Shown: positions 22,207 through 35,015 of the stretch, piece by piece
How positions within the stretch are numbered: position 1 is the stretch's first letter
How the letters are laid out: each line of letters opens with the position of its first letter
Assembly (NCBI GenBank): GCA_022702705.1
Contig: CM040423.1
Location: forward strand, 119,531,738 to 119,595,737
Direction: 5' to 3'
Length of the DNA: 64,000 nt
From: Papilionanthe hookeriana x Papilionanthe teres
Taxonomy: Eukaryota; Streptophyta; Magnoliopsida; Asparagales; Orchidaceae
Position numbers and translations under genes: made by a program
Notes under the pieces: model-generated
Database searches by the model: none
Seen by the model: only the letters and a program-made list of their open reading frames with translations
What the model was told of the DNA's origin: nothing

Positions 22207-24725
22207 CCATCCTAGGATAAGCAGCCCCTAGTCTATCCTTCGGAGCCTCGGTCTTCTTTTCTTCCACAATCTTCTCTTCCTTCTGGGGCGGTTTCAAACT
22301 TTGAGTTGAAGCGTGCACCAAAGCATTCTGGATGCGATCCAAAATTATCTTTGAAGACTTTGTCCAGACGGTACTCCATCTATCATGGGTCGTGTAAGGG
22401 TCTATTGGAACAATAAGATCCATTGAAATAACATTGACGGAACCTCCCTTTTGTGGTTCCTTCATGTATTCCTTCGGGATCGTTATGTTACCTTTCCGGA
22501 GATTGTAGTCAAGCCAAATCTTGAAAGTGATGATATCCTCTATCTTATGCCCGAGCATTCAGTGGTAAGAGCAATAGTTTGGATGATCTTTCTTATTGAC
22601 TTCTTCCGGCCTCTTGGGCTCTGGTAACTGGAAATCGGGTGTCTTCATTAAATTGCGGAACATCTTCTCTACTGCTTCAGTTTTGAATGGCTATTCCTTT
22701 TTCAGAAAATCTTTTAGGTACGTTGTGGACGAGGCGGTTGTTCATAATTCTGAGGCGACTGATAGCTCGGTCGAGGCTGTTGATAACCTTGTTGAGGTTG
22801 CAGATAGGTATGTTGTGGTGGTTGATAGCTAGGCTGTGGCCGCTCTGGCTGTATCTATACTAGCTTCTTGCCCTTATCTACTGCCGCGACGATTCCGGAC
22901 TTCTTTTCGAATGTTTTCACCGGTTTTTGTTTATCGGTCTTGTCCACAAAACATAGCTTCTTTGCTTCCTCTTGTAGGCTCCCGGCCTTGCTAAGCAGCT
23001 TCTCGAAAGTCTTGATTGTAAATCCTTTAAGGAGAAGTGCTATCGGGTTGTGGATACTTTTCATTAAAATACCGATCCTATGCTATTCTTGAAGCTGTGG
23101 TTCACACTTCATGCTTAAGTTCCTCCATCGAAGTATGTAATCCACTAAAGTCTAGTTCGGTTTCTGGTGCTCCACCACTAGATCACCGATGGTGATGTGG
23201 TGCCGAGCCCCGGCAAACCACTTAACGAAGAGGTTTTCTAACTCTGAAAAGGTCTTAACTGAACCATTTGGCAATTCTGCATACCAGTCAAAGGCAATCC
23301 CTGACAGGCTGCTGACGAACTGACGGAAGAGTAAAGCGTCACTCCCACCGGCATTGCAGCAACTAGCACGAAAATGTGTGACATGCTGCCGGGGGATTCC
23401 CGTTCCATCAAAAGTCTTAAACAGAGGTGGTACGAAGCCTTTCGGGTATTGGACTGCATCAAACTTTTAGGGGTAAGGCCTACCCGTCTGAATAGATGCT
23501 CCACTCTGGGATTGTGCTAGGGCTTCTCGCACCTGCTATTCTACCATGTTTTTAATGTCCTTTTCGGGAATCATGCTATGTGCATAATCCTTCTTTCGTG
23601 GCTCGTCTCCATTGACAGATGTGATCTCGTTTTCTCCATCTACAATATGGATGATCTCTGGGGGTGTTTCTTTCTGAGGTTGTACCTGACTCTGGAGAGT
23701 GGTTAAAGCAGCAGTCATCTCTTCCATCCTCCTTGCTATTTGGGAAATTGTGTCATCTCTTTCCAGAAGCTGTGCTCTCATCACTTCCGGTTCATCTCTT
23801 TCCACAGCTGCCGGAGCACCCTGCGAGGCTGACGATGCTAGTGTTTCAACCATGTTGATCTCGGCATACTCCTTATCCATGAACTCTCATGAATCAACTT
23901 CCTTTTCCAACTTTTCTCCTCTTTCTTTTGCCAACCGTCGGATATCCGTCCTTAGCTTTCCTATAGCATCCTCGAGGGGTCTCTTCCAGACGGTATTGCG
24001 GTTGTCGTGTGATGGCTGCTGAACTTCTTTTTCGGAAGTTTCTTTTATTGCAGTAGCACTTTCTTCTGATTCAGGCTCTTTGACGAGGCTTTTCTTCTCA
24101 ATCCGTTGTGTTAGTCTCGGCTAGGTAATAGTAGGTCGCCACACCATCCATCTTGCAGCAGAAGGCCTAGGACCGGATGGTCTGTCGGCTATATGCTGAT
24201 AGGTGGTGTCCTCCCTAATATGATGACCCGATACAACCACAGGTGAACTAGCTCTCATTTTCTTCCTTGGTTTCTCTATGGCAGTGATAGGCTCTACTCG
24301 TGGTCTGAGGCGGGATCTAGCTGGAACTCGACCCATTCTTCTTAGGATTTCTAACACGTGGCATCTTTCTTTCTTTGCCAATTTTTCTATCACAGCTTGT
24401 AGCCGAGCAAAGGGCGTAGTCTTAACCCTTATTCTTTTGTAGTTAATATAGTATGCAGGTCGGGGTAGTGTAGCTGCAATCCTTCGGGCGTCTTCTTCAT
24501 CTGATGCAGTAGAGAAGAGGTGAAACCTACTCCCTTCCAACAGAGGTATATACTCAGGCAGTTCTTCTCTTTCTTCAGGAATTTCTTCTAGAAAGCAACT
24601 TCGGTAGCTTTGGCTTTCTCGATCCTGGCTATCTTTCTGCTTCCATTTCTCCTTTGAGTCCGAGTTAGGGGTCCAACTCTTGAACTGGACCCAATCTCGA
24701 AAACAGATGGACCCAATCTCGAAAA
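22207..24725 (-). pseudogene. gag: Tat-like gag copy 1, N-terminus deleted
   Basis: Nucleocapsid/capsid polyprotein read from 24725 down. Visible in order: EEIPEEREELPEYIPLLEG (about 24590-24530), IEKLAKKERCHVLEILRRMG (24400-24330), a charged coiled-coil-like stretch with RRMEEMTAALTTLQSQVQ (23740-23680), the capsid core (GNPRQHVTHF region 23400-23150), KGFTIKTFEKLLSK (23040-22990), and a knuckle region (about 22570-22510). The reading frame ends GAAYPRMV at the LTR border and then runs into the LTR, stopping at 22151. Stops and shifts abound, including TAA for the Glu seen in copy 2 (near 23472). The N-terminal part is removed by the deletion at 24725. Confidence 0.78.
24688..24725. repeat. 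Direct duplication at a deletion junction
   Basis: The 16 bases GACCCAATCTCGAAAA occur at 24688-24703 and again at 24710-24725, and the second copy abuts LTR B at an internal position. This resembles filler DNA made during end joining. Confidence 0.75.
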
Positions 24726-26390
24726 TCACTTAAGAAAACTCTTGATAATGATCAGTGGTTTTGCTCTCAAGAATTTCGAAGTTTAAGGTTTTCAAATGAT
24801 TGAATTTTGGAAATTCAAAATGGAATGGATCAAATTTCGAACAATTTATTTCAGGAGTTCAAAGGAGGAAAAGTAGGAGAAGTTGAGGATAAAAGAAGAA
24901 TCTTGGCAACATCCCGATTATCCTATTGTTTGGCTTCAATTTAGGGAGAATTATTTAGTATTTCAGTCCTGCCAATTAATTATAGGAATTACATTTACAT
25001 AATCACCTGGTTATGCAAATAACCTGAAAGATGATAAGGTTTACGCCGTATCGAACGACAACCTCAGAATCCTAAGCAAGTTAGGGCTTATATCGCACAG
25101 CAAGGTTATGTAAAGGCCTAAAAGAACAGGTGAGGATTTACGTCGCACTAGGCGGACTACCTCGAATCCTATGGCTTGTTATTTAAACAAAGGAATGGTT
25201 TTTCTGATGTCGACACAGGTTTTGCTGTTGACGATGGCTGTGATGCCCACCATGCTCCAAGCTCCTTGTTGTTGCAGAGTTTTAGTTTTAGAAGTCATAA
25301 ATCAGGAGATGAGAGAAGTGTTTTGGTTTAGAGAAAATCTTAAAATCCAAGTGTCTTTAATATTTTAATTAAAACAAATCTTAAAGTTTGATTAAACAGA
25401 ACATATTAAGATCCCACGGTTCCGTCATCCCGGCACCGTTATTTTCATCGAATTCACTTAGTCAAGATGAATTTGCTAAACTCAACCGAATGAGTTCCAA
25501 ACTTTCATTTAGACTGTGGGAAATCCCATTAGCAACACGTAGGTTACATCATCCGAGGTATTCCCGATCATTCAACGAGATGTTTTAATTTAGTTTCAAT
25601 TATAGTTTTGTGTTCTGTTTGTTATTAAATTTTGAGTTGTTTTATATTTTGAAATGTTGTGGCGGTGAATTTTATCTTGCAGTGATTTTTAATTTAGTTT
25701 TTGTTTCAGTTTAGGGACTATCCTAAAGGTTTTGGTTTTCATGCAACAGTTGTTTATCATGCAAGAAAAGTAAAGTGCATTTGCAATAAAGTAAATTGCA
25801 ATAAAATAAAAGCGTACCTGGAGGGTCTTCCGTCATCCTAAGCCGCACTTAAAATTCATGTTAAGGCATTTAAATATTCTAACAAGTACCTGAGTAAAGC
25901 TAAGGGAAAGGTTTTGGTTGTCTACCAAAGTCCTAATCCTATAGCCTAGTCATCTCCTATGACGTCTAGGTTCTTGTGTTTTAGTTTAAGGATGATTTTC
26001 TTCATCAAAGAACAATTAAGTTTAATTGTTCTTATAAATATCCTATCATATCGAGGAAGTGCTTAAGACGAGTCTTAAACATCTTTTCAACACCTCTAGG
26101 ATTGTTTTAAGTCCAAGAGAATTTAATTATACAAGTGAATTAATCATCCAAGAGTTTAAGTTTTGTTATCTTCGCTTCGTGTGAATTAGGACATTTGAAT
26201 ATCCTATAAGTGAAGTAACACTTCACTTAATACTCTGTTTAGGAGTTATGACAACAAGAGCTTTTGAGGGCAAATTGATGTTTAAGTGATTTGTGATTTA
26301 ATTTAAATTTAATTAATGGGTTTAAGTTTGGAATAATATTCAAGTTGTTTTAGATTTATTTTGAATTCTTTGTCTTAAGGTGATGTTATA

Positions 26391-26632
26391 TTTAATTCAA
26401 TTTAATTTAATTTAATTTAATTTAATTTAATTTGGCTTAGTTTTAATTTTAATTTAATTTTATTTTTTAATTTTAATTTAATTTAAACTTTATTTTAATT
26501 TGATTTTATTTTTTTATTTTATATAATTTAATTTAATATGTTTTAATTTAATTTAATTTAATTTTAATTTTAATTTAATTTAAATTTTAATTTAATTTTA
26601 TTTTAATTTTAATTTAATATTTTATTTTTTTA
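26391..26632. repeat. (TTTAA)n array in LTR B
   Basis: Same degenerate pentanucleotide array as in LTR A, nearly identical in length and variants to that of LTR C. Confidence 0.85.
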
Positions 26633-28853
26633 TGTTTTAAAGATGATTTAATTTAATTGTTAAAGTATTAATTTAATTGAAATTTTGGAAGGATTTAATT
26701 TAAATGTTTTAATTTTAATTTAATTTAATGATTAAGTCTTTTAGTATTTTAAATTTTGAGTTTGAATTATCATTTTAATTAGGAATTAAATAATATTGAG
26801 GTGATTAATTTAGGGATTCTCAAATTAAAGAACAAATGTCTTCTTAATAATACCCCTATTTTAATAATTTCAATTTTTATTAATCTTCCAAATTTCATTA
26901 ATTAAATGATTAAAGTTTACTCTAATTAATGTTAAAAATGATTGACGGGTCTCTATCCTTTAATTATTTAAATTTCAATCATCCAAATCAGATTAGGATC
27001 AAATATTTTACTTTCTCATTTTATTAAGCCTAAAGTTTTAATTAAGGGTTAAAATTTTAATTACCATTTTGCCCTTCAAGCTTAATAATTCCATAACTCA
27101 CTAAATTGAGCTTAAATGAATTTGAAATTTTTATGTGGCTTCACTCACTTGTCAATTAAGACATTAGAGGAGAAAATGTGATTTTTTTGTATTTAATTTA
27201 TTTATATAATTATTTTTAATGGAAAATAGATGTTTTCAAGGAAAATTCAATAACATGACCAAGGAAATGTTTTTGTCCTTAAGAAAATTATGGGATGTTC
27301 CTAAAGACTAGAGGACCATTTGGATTAATTTTGGTGATTTTTTGAATTATATTTTATTTATTAGAATTAGTTTTGAGTTTTGGAGTATTAATTAATTTTT
27401 AAATAAAATTAAAGTTGAAAAATGGATTTTATATTTTTCTTAAATCTCTCTGACTTCAAGGAGTCCAGAGAAATAAATTTTATATTTTTCTAATTTTTCT
27501 TTGATTTATTAGAATTATTTTAGTGAAAAAGTTGGAAAATACATTTTTTAATATTAAAAATTACATTAAGCCTTTAAAATTCAATATCTTACCATAGAGA
27601 CTTAAGAAAAATATTTGGTTTATTCCTAATTGATTAGAATTCAAAATGTGACATTTTGGTGATTTTTATTAATTTTTTATTATTAAAAATATTAAAATAA
27701 TGATAAAAATCAACTTTTTTAGAAAATTATAATTTTAATTTTCCTAAGTTCCTCTGATATCAGAGAAGCTCCAAAACCATTTTTGTGAATTTTTTAAAAG
27801 TATTTGTGAGATATGAATTTTTAAAGTTTGATTCCATTTATGGGGCTTAATTAACCCATTTGGTCGGGCTAACCAAGTCCAATTGATCTCAAATGTTTAT
27901 GTGGTGTTCTCCTATCCCTAGAGGATAGTGGAGAATTGTTTTTAAGTTAAATTGATGAGTGGTTAACCCTAATTAATTAAAGTTAAATTTTGGATGTTTA
28001 GGCCAATTAGGGTTGTTCAAAGTGAATTAGCTCAAAAATTATTTTCCCTAGGTCTCTCTGGTCATAAGAAACATCAACAAATTTTCCTAGAATTTATTTC
28101 TCAACATGCTAATTATTGGAATTAAAATACTCAAAACAGTAACTTGAACTTGAAAAATCAATAACTTCTCATAGGGATGGCCTCTAACCTTGGAAAATTT
28201 AGGGAATGTTCCCAAGTTCGTAGGCTTCAAAAGCCCTATGATCTCATGCCATGGTGAATTTCCTATATGCATGGAGAATTGAAATAGTGCAGAGAGTAAA
28301 TAAATTATTAAAAATAAAATACTTAATGAAATTACTTGATTTCTTTTCCATATTATTCTCCTCTGTTCACTGAGCAAGTGGGTATTTTTATTTTATTTTT
28401 AGGATTTTGCTACACAAAGTTCTGAATTTTTGAAGTTCTGGGTATTTAATAAATAAGAAAAATCCCTATTTTCCTACTTATCCACGCGGCGCCACGCCAT
28501 CCTCGGCAGCTCCGAAGGGCCACGCGTCGTCTCCTGATTCGGCACCGCCATCTGACTGGGATGCTACTCGACCCGTGGTTCATGTCCAGTTGCTCCGTCC
28601 GATGCGATCCTGGCCGTCCGCTCGATACACGCGCAATCCGATAGCTCCTGGTCATCGTCTAAGACTGGTGTGAACCCGTGACCGTCAACCTTCTAACCCT
28701 AATTTCTCACTCGATTCTCAACGGATTTTTGAGTTCTTATGCTCTATGGATTCATCTTGAAGAGACGAACACATCCATACGGTAAAAATGCATTGAAATT
28801 GATTCAAATTAAATGGAGAATCTATGTAAGCTAGGGAAGAAGAGTGAGTCCAT

Positions 28854-29283
28854 ACCTTTGCTCAGAGAAGTGAAGCTTCGATCTGAGAGTTGTGTCACCT
28901 TCGATTGGGTCCAAGCAAGCTCCAGATGAAGTCACTTGGCCTGGTGAATTATCTAGGTATGATTTTGACCACAGCCGATCACAAAGCTTGGAGGCTGGGA
29001 GCAATGGCGGCCTTGGTGAGGGGGCTTTCATTGGGAAACTTCTCCTCTTGGTCTGGTGAAGGTGTAGGACCAATCAATTTGGAGATTGGCTCACTGTGGT
29101 GAAGTGTCCTGGTTTTGAGCTTGGATTTCAACTCGAAATCGAGCTCGCGGAGGGAAATGGCAGGGGGATTTCAGTGGGATCAAGCTCTCTATGTGTAGAG
29201 AGTGGTCTGGGATGATTTTGGCAGGGTTTCAGTAAGTTTTGGTTCAGCACCTCTCATGGCCGAGAGGAGGTGGTATTTAAATA
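28854..29283 (-). promoter_or_regulatory. Candidate core promoter, exon 1 and splice donor of LTR B
   Basis: TATTTAAA at 29283-29276, CCTCTCATGGCCGAGAGG hairpin just downstream, donor AAAG|GTATGG with GT at 28855-28854. Confidence 0.42.
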
Positions 29284-31643
29284 GGAGAGGGTGGAGGGCT
29301 TCCCAGTGGGGTTTAAGGCTTGGGATCAGCTGCTCCATGCAAGAGAAGAACAGTCATGGTGTTCAATTAGGCTGGGACAACTCAGCAAGGCAGAATTGAA
29401 AAGTTTCACTCCTCCCAAGGTTTCGGCCATGGTGTTTTCCGGCGATCCAGGCGGCTGGCCGGCAGGCATGGGTCACCCTCTGGTCCAGGTGGGTCAGGGC
29501 TGGAGGTTTGTGCAGGCAATTGAGCTTTGCCATGTGTAAAGAGGATGGCTTGAAATGGAAAGGGTAAGGGCTCATTTTGGGCTCAAATTGGTCAACCCAT
29601 GATTTTGGGCTTGGTTCACCTCCCCATGACTTGGTTTCGGGCTGGGTGAATCAGTTGGGTCAGCAGGTCTTAATTGGAGAAGTCTCCATCCAAGAATATT
29701 TAGATTAAATTTGGGTTAAGGGGAATCATAAGTAAGGTTAATGTCTTTTAGGAAGTGCTTAAAGGACCTCCTCTTTTGCCCAATGTGGTAAGGTCACATG
29801 TCAACAACTCACATGGCTTGCATGTGGCTCAAGAATGGCTTCATGGCTCACCTTTGTCTTGGGAAAAAGTATGGTCAATTTCATGAAAAAGGGTTTTAGA
29901 AATTTTGGTAATTTGGTGTAAAATTTGGATGGTTTGTCATATGACTTTTTTTAGAAAGATTTGATTGCTGATTTAGGACTTAGGAGTGATTTTAATTAAG
30001 TGAGGATTAGATGAGATTGTAATGTGGGCTTTTAAGTTTGGTTTAGGAATGGGCTTTTGAATGTACTTTAGAAGTGGGCTTTTAGATGAAAATTTTTCAA
30101 AGGGCCATGCCAAATAAATGTTGGGTTTAGTTTAAGGATGTGTCATGAGTGGTTTGAGTCAAGTTTGAGGTGGTTTGGGTTTGAATTGGGTTGAATTTGG
30201 GTTTCTTTGGTAAATGGGCCAATGTAAGTCAAATTGGGCTAATTTGGTCCAATGTTGGGCTAGGGTTGAAATTGATATAAAATTAATGTTGGGAAATGTT
30301 TATGGGAGTGTTTCAAAGAGGTTTCAACTTTGTTTGGGTTTTGGTTTTGGAACTTGGGCTTATTTGGGTTAGGTTTGGGTTTAGGTCAAAATTGGGCTTT
30401 TTGGTTTTGGGTTGAATTTGAGTGGGGTTTGGGTCCAAATTTTGGGAAAATTATGTTAGTGTTTTGTTTATGGGGATGTTAGGGAAGGTTTAGAAAAGAT
30501 TTGGGGTCAATTGAAGTTGAATTGGTTTGGTTTGGGCTAAGTTTGGGTCATGGGTCTAAATTGGGCCTTAAGCTCAAAAGTGAAAATGGACCCAAAAGTC
30601 AATCAAATTGGACTTGGATTTGATCTAGATTGATATTTTGGATATGGAATTGGAGTTTAGAATTTAATTGGAACAAAATTGGGGTCAATTTTGGTAGGTT
30701 TGGTTTGACATTGGGTTCACTTGGGTTAAGAGTGGGCTAAATTGGGGGTGTTGTTAAAAGTGGGGTAAATTGACAAAATTGGCCCATGGTGTAGTTAAAC
30801 AAAATGAAATTGGTAATATTTTGGATTTTTTGGAATTTTCTGGGAATTTTCTGAATTTTTGGATTTTTTGGCTAAGAGGGGCATTTTGGGTATTTGGAGG
30901 GTATTGGGGGGTATTTTTGAAATTTTTGGTATTTCTGGCTATGGATGATCAATTTGATTGGTGAGGAAATGTTCAAGGTTAATTTTGGGTAATTTTGGGT
31001 GATTTGAAAATTTTGGAGGATTTGGGCAATTTTAAGGGTTTTTAGTAGGTTTGATGGGTGTAGGGTCCCCGGGGTCAAAAATTGAAATTTTGAAAAAAAG
31101 AAGATTGATCAAATATAAGTGAAATGGAAGCACTTTGGTTGAGCCAAGAAGTCATGAAGCCATGTTAAGCCTATATGAGCCATGAGAGCACTCATTTGAG
31201 GCATTAGCTATGTTGATCCTAACCCTCTTAGCCAGTGGCTTAGGGGTTAAGGTCCATCCATATGAATTACCTACAGGAGTCAAGGAGCCAAGTTGGGTAT
31301 GTGTGTGGTTTTAGGATTTGGATTGTGTGTGTGAGAGTGTAGAGTATGAGTGTAGTGAGTGTGTAAGTCAACCCTCACCAGACCAAGCCACCCAGGGTGG
31401 TCCTAAGGCCAAAGAGTCCTGTAAGGAACTCAACCTTTAAACCTTTACATTTGATTTCAACCCTCTAGGTGATTAGGGGTCTACAATCAAGCTTGTGGGG
31501 TTTGCAGGGAGGCAAGAAGTGGTTCAAATTTCTAAGGGATGTGTCCCAATTCTAGTCCTCTAAGATAGTCAAAGGAAAAGCCTAAGGCTAGATCCTAAAC
31601 ACTAAAGAGAGAAGAGAAGACCTCATCAAAAATGAGGTCAACA

Positions 31644-34392
31644 CCATCCTAGGATAAGCAGCCCCTAGTCTATCCTTCGGAGCCTCTGTCTTCTTTTCTT
31701 CCACGATCTTCTCTTCCTTCTGGGGAGGTTTCAAACTTTGAGTTGAAGCGTGCTCCGAAGCATTCTGGATGTGATCCAAAATTTTCTTTGAAGACTTTGT
31801 CTAGACGGTACTCCATCTATCATGGGTCGTGTAAGGGTCTATTGGAACAATAGGATCAGTTGAAATAACATTGACGGAACCTCCCTTTTGTGGTTCCTTC
31901 ATGTATTCCTTCGGGATCGTTATGTTCCCTTTTCAGAGATTGTCGTCAAGCCAAATCTTGAAAGTGATGCAATCCTCTATCTTATGCCCGAGCATTCAGT
32001 GGTAAGAGCAATAGTTTGGATGATCTTTCTTATTGACTTCTTCCGGCCTCTTGGGCTCTGGTAACTGGAAATCGGGTGTCTTCATTAAATTGCGGAACAT
32101 CTTCACTACTGCTTCAATTTTGAATGGATATTCCTTTTTTAGAAATCTTTTAGGTATGTTGTGGACGAGGCGGTTGTTCATAATTCCGAGGTGACTGATA
32201 GCTCGGTCGAGGCTGTTGATAACCTTGCTGAGGTTACAGATAAGTATGTTGTGGTGGTTGATAGCTAGGTTGTGGCAGCTCTGGCTGTATCTGTACTAGC
32301 TTCTTGCCCTTATCTACTGCCGCGACGATTCCGGACTTCTTTTTGAATGTTTTCACCAGTTTTTGTTTATCGGTCTTGTCCACAAAACATAGCTTCTTTG
32401 CTTCCTCTTGTAGGCTCCCGGCCTTGCTAAGCAGCTTCTCGAAAGTCTTGATTGTAAATCCTTTAAGGAGAAGTTCTATCGGATCATGGATACTTTTCAT
32501 TAAAATACCGATCGTATGCTATTCTTGAAGCTGTGGTTCACACTTCATGCTTAAGTTCCTCCATCGAAGTATGTAATCCACTAAAGTCTTGTTCGGTTTC
32601 TGGTGCTCCACCACTAGATCACCGATGGTGATGTGGTGCCGAGCCCCAGCAAACCACTTAACGAAGAGGTTTTCTAACTCTGAGAAGGTCTTAACTGAAC
32701 CATTTGGCAATTCTGCATACCAGTCGAAGGCAATCCCTGACACGCTGCTGACGAACTGACGGAAGAGTAAAGCGTCACTCCCACCGGCATTGCAGCAACT
32801 AGCATGAAAATGTGTGACATGCTGCCGGGGGTTTCCCGTTCCATCAAAAGTCTTAAACAGAGGTGGTACGAAGCCTTTCGGGTATTGGACTGCATCAAAC
32901 TTTTCGGGGTAAGGCCTACCCGTCTGAATAGATGCTCCACTCTGGGATTGTGCTAGGGCTTCTCGCACCTGCTATTCTACCATGTTTTTAATGTCCTTTT
33001 CGGGAATCATGCTATGTGCATAATCCTTCTTTGGTGGCTCGTCTCCGTTGATGGATGTGATCTCTTTTCCTCCATCTACAATATGGATGATCTCTGGGGG
33101 TGTTTCTTTCTGAGGTTGTACCTGACTCTACAGAGTGGTTAAAGCAGCAGTTATCTCTTCCATCCTCCTTGCCATTTGGGAAATTGTGTCATCTCTTTCC
33201 CGAAGCTGTGCTCTCATCACTTCCGGTTCATCTCTTTCCACAGCTGCCGGAGCACCCTACGAGGCTGATGATGCTCGTGTTTCAACCATGTTGATCTCGG
33301 CATACTCCTTATCCATGAACTCTCATGAATCAACTTCCTTTTCCAACTTTTCTCCTCTTTCTTTTGCCAACCGTCGGATATCCGTCCTTAGCTTTCCTAT
33401 AGCATCCTTGAGGGGTCTCTTCCAGACGGTATTGCAGTTCTCGTTTGATGGTTGCTGAACTTCTTTTTCGGAAGTTTCTTTTATTGCAGTAGCACTTTCT
33501 TCTGATTCAGGCTCTTTGACGAGGCTTTTCTTCTCAATCCATTGTGTTGGTCTCGGCTCGGTAATTGTAGTTCTCCACACCATCCATCTTGCAGCAGAAG
33601 GCCTAGGATCGGATGGTCTGTCGGCTATATGCTGAAAGGTGGTGTCCTCCCTAATATGATGACCCGATACAACCACAGGTGAACTAGCTCTCATTTTCTT
33701 CCTTGGTTTCTCTATGGCAGTGATAGGCTCTACTCGTGGTCCGAGGCGGGATCTAGCTGGCACTCGTCCCATTCTTCTTAGGATTTCTGACACGGGGCAT
33801 CTTTCTTTCTTTGCCAATTTTTCTATCACAGCTTGTTGCCGAGCAAATGGCGTAGGCTTAACCCTTATTCTTTTGTAGTTAATATAGTATGTAGGTCAGG
33901 GTAGTGTAGCTGTAATCCTTCGGGCGTCTTCTTCATCTGATGCAGCAGAGAAGAGGTGAAACCTACTCCCTTCCAACAGAGGTATATACTCAGGCAGTTC
34001 TTCTCTTTCTTCAGGAATTTCTTCTAGAAAAGCAACTTCGGTAGCTTTGGCTTTCTCGATCCTGGCTATCTTTCTGATTCTATTTCTCCTTTGAGTCTGA
34101 GTTAGGGGTGCAACTCTTGAACTGGACCCAATCTCGAAAACAGATGGTATTGTAGCAAAATCTGTACACTCCATGGTGACAGGCTCATCAAAGACTTCGA
34201 TTTCCTTCCCCTTTCGTTTGGCAGAAGCCAGGGTAGGTGCAGGGATGACTAGACCGGTGGGGGTAGAGACAATAGTCCTCCTACGAATAACAATAATTCT
34301 TTCAGCTGGAACCCTTTGCAGGGGAGGGAATTCTTGAGTCGACTTCAAGTTGAACTCAATTACGGGCTCTTCAGTTTCTGGCACTTTGTCCA
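31644..34392 (-). pseudogene. gag: Tat-like gag copy 2
   Basis: The best preserved gag core. From 34392 down: DKVPETEEPVIEFNLKSTQ, a basic stretch TQRRNRIRKIARIEKAKA, LPEYIPLLEG (to 33896), LAKKERCPVSEILRRMGR (33829-33770), KDAIGKLRTDIRRLAKERGE coiled coil, then a 149-codon open stretch (32968-32519) with GNPRQHVTHF, FVSSVSGIAFDWYAELPN, WFAGARHHITIGDL and VDYILRWRNLSMKCE, the Retrotrans_gag fold of Tat elements. The end, PNYCSYH then MLGHKIEDC, is a CHHC-type knuckle with an in-frame stop after the first His. The C-terminus GAAYPRMV passes into LTR B and stops at 31588. The true N-terminus is replaced by other sequence at 34393. Confidence 0.82.
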
Positions 34393-34546
34393 AGTGACGA
34401 AGTAGAATAATTTTCGCTGGGGATAGGAGAACACAGATGTCCAAGAGACAAACTTAGGACGAAGTAGAAGAAAAGAGTAGTCGGGAAGTTGCAAATCAAC
34501 AAAACCAACACAGATTTCAAATCAACAAAACCAACAAAACCACCTA
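34393..34546. other. Chimeric filler between two internal fragments
   Basis: Gag similarity stops at 34392. 34450-34470 resembles the family's 5' leader ('acttaggacga', compare 56586). An 18-bp direct repeat (34493-34510 and 34519-34536, 'aaatcaac' then 'aaaaccaaca') follows. Nothing codes here. Confidence 0.5.
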
Positions 34547-35015
34547 CTTTCTTTTGTCTTTTGGACCCATTCTAGGAGGTAGAACCTTTTCGCTCCTTAA
34601 GTTGACTTCTATGATTTCTTTTGAGTCTGGTACTGAGTTTATTGGTGTCTCCTTTTGAATTGGCATGACAAGTTCTTCTGGAGTCACTTCGGAATCTAAA
34701 ATCTCTAACTCTATTGTGATTGGAGTTCCTTGGAATTCACAAATAGATTCATTGCTTGTTGAACTTTCATAGCCTTCTTGGTGAATGTTTTCTTTGTCAT
34801 CGTGATTGTCGAGGTTGTGTATGATTTGAGAATTGTTATTGGTATCGAAATCGAGATCCGATTAGATTGGTTGTCGTTAGTTACGTAATCGTTAGAAACA
34901 GTCAAAACGTAGCCAATGCCATAACTCTTATCATTATAAGATCCCGCCGGAGCGAGCAAATAATCATACAGAGTCAGAGGTTCGAGGAATTTTCGCCCCA
35001 AATCGGAGAAAACCA
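34547..35015 (-). pseudogene. Tat-like gag-to-protease linker fragment
   Basis: Counterpart of 14440-14885: MVFSDLGRKFLEPLTLYDYL then GYVLTVSNDYV on the - strand (35016-34711), followed by a broken acidic segment. It joins gag copy 3 at ...CCTAGGATGG|TTTTCTCC, showing what normally follows gag in a longer element. It stops before the protease active site. The function of this segment is unknown to me. Confidence 0.6.

Larger units (their letters stand above)
24726..31643 (-). repeat. Giant LTR copy B, subfamily I, 3' end deleted
   Basis: 6918 bp. Matches LTR A from A's position about 15323 onward, so roughly 436 bases of its 3' end (LTR sense), including the terminal CA, are gone. It shares indels in the AT array with C (for example 'atataattt'), suggesting B and C are the closest pair. 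Landmarks: AT array 26391-26632, hairpin 26207-26229, GC island about 28483-28640, TATA 29276-29283, donor GT 28854-28855, G/T-rich tract about 30115-31080, terminal hairpin just before 31643. Confidence 0.82.

Noticed and set aside
23238..23504. 88-codon minus-strand ORF starting MEHLFRRVG (also 32674-32940 and 54727-54933)
   Set aside because: Off-frame shadow of the real gag frame, which reads GNPRQHVTHF in 32519-32968.
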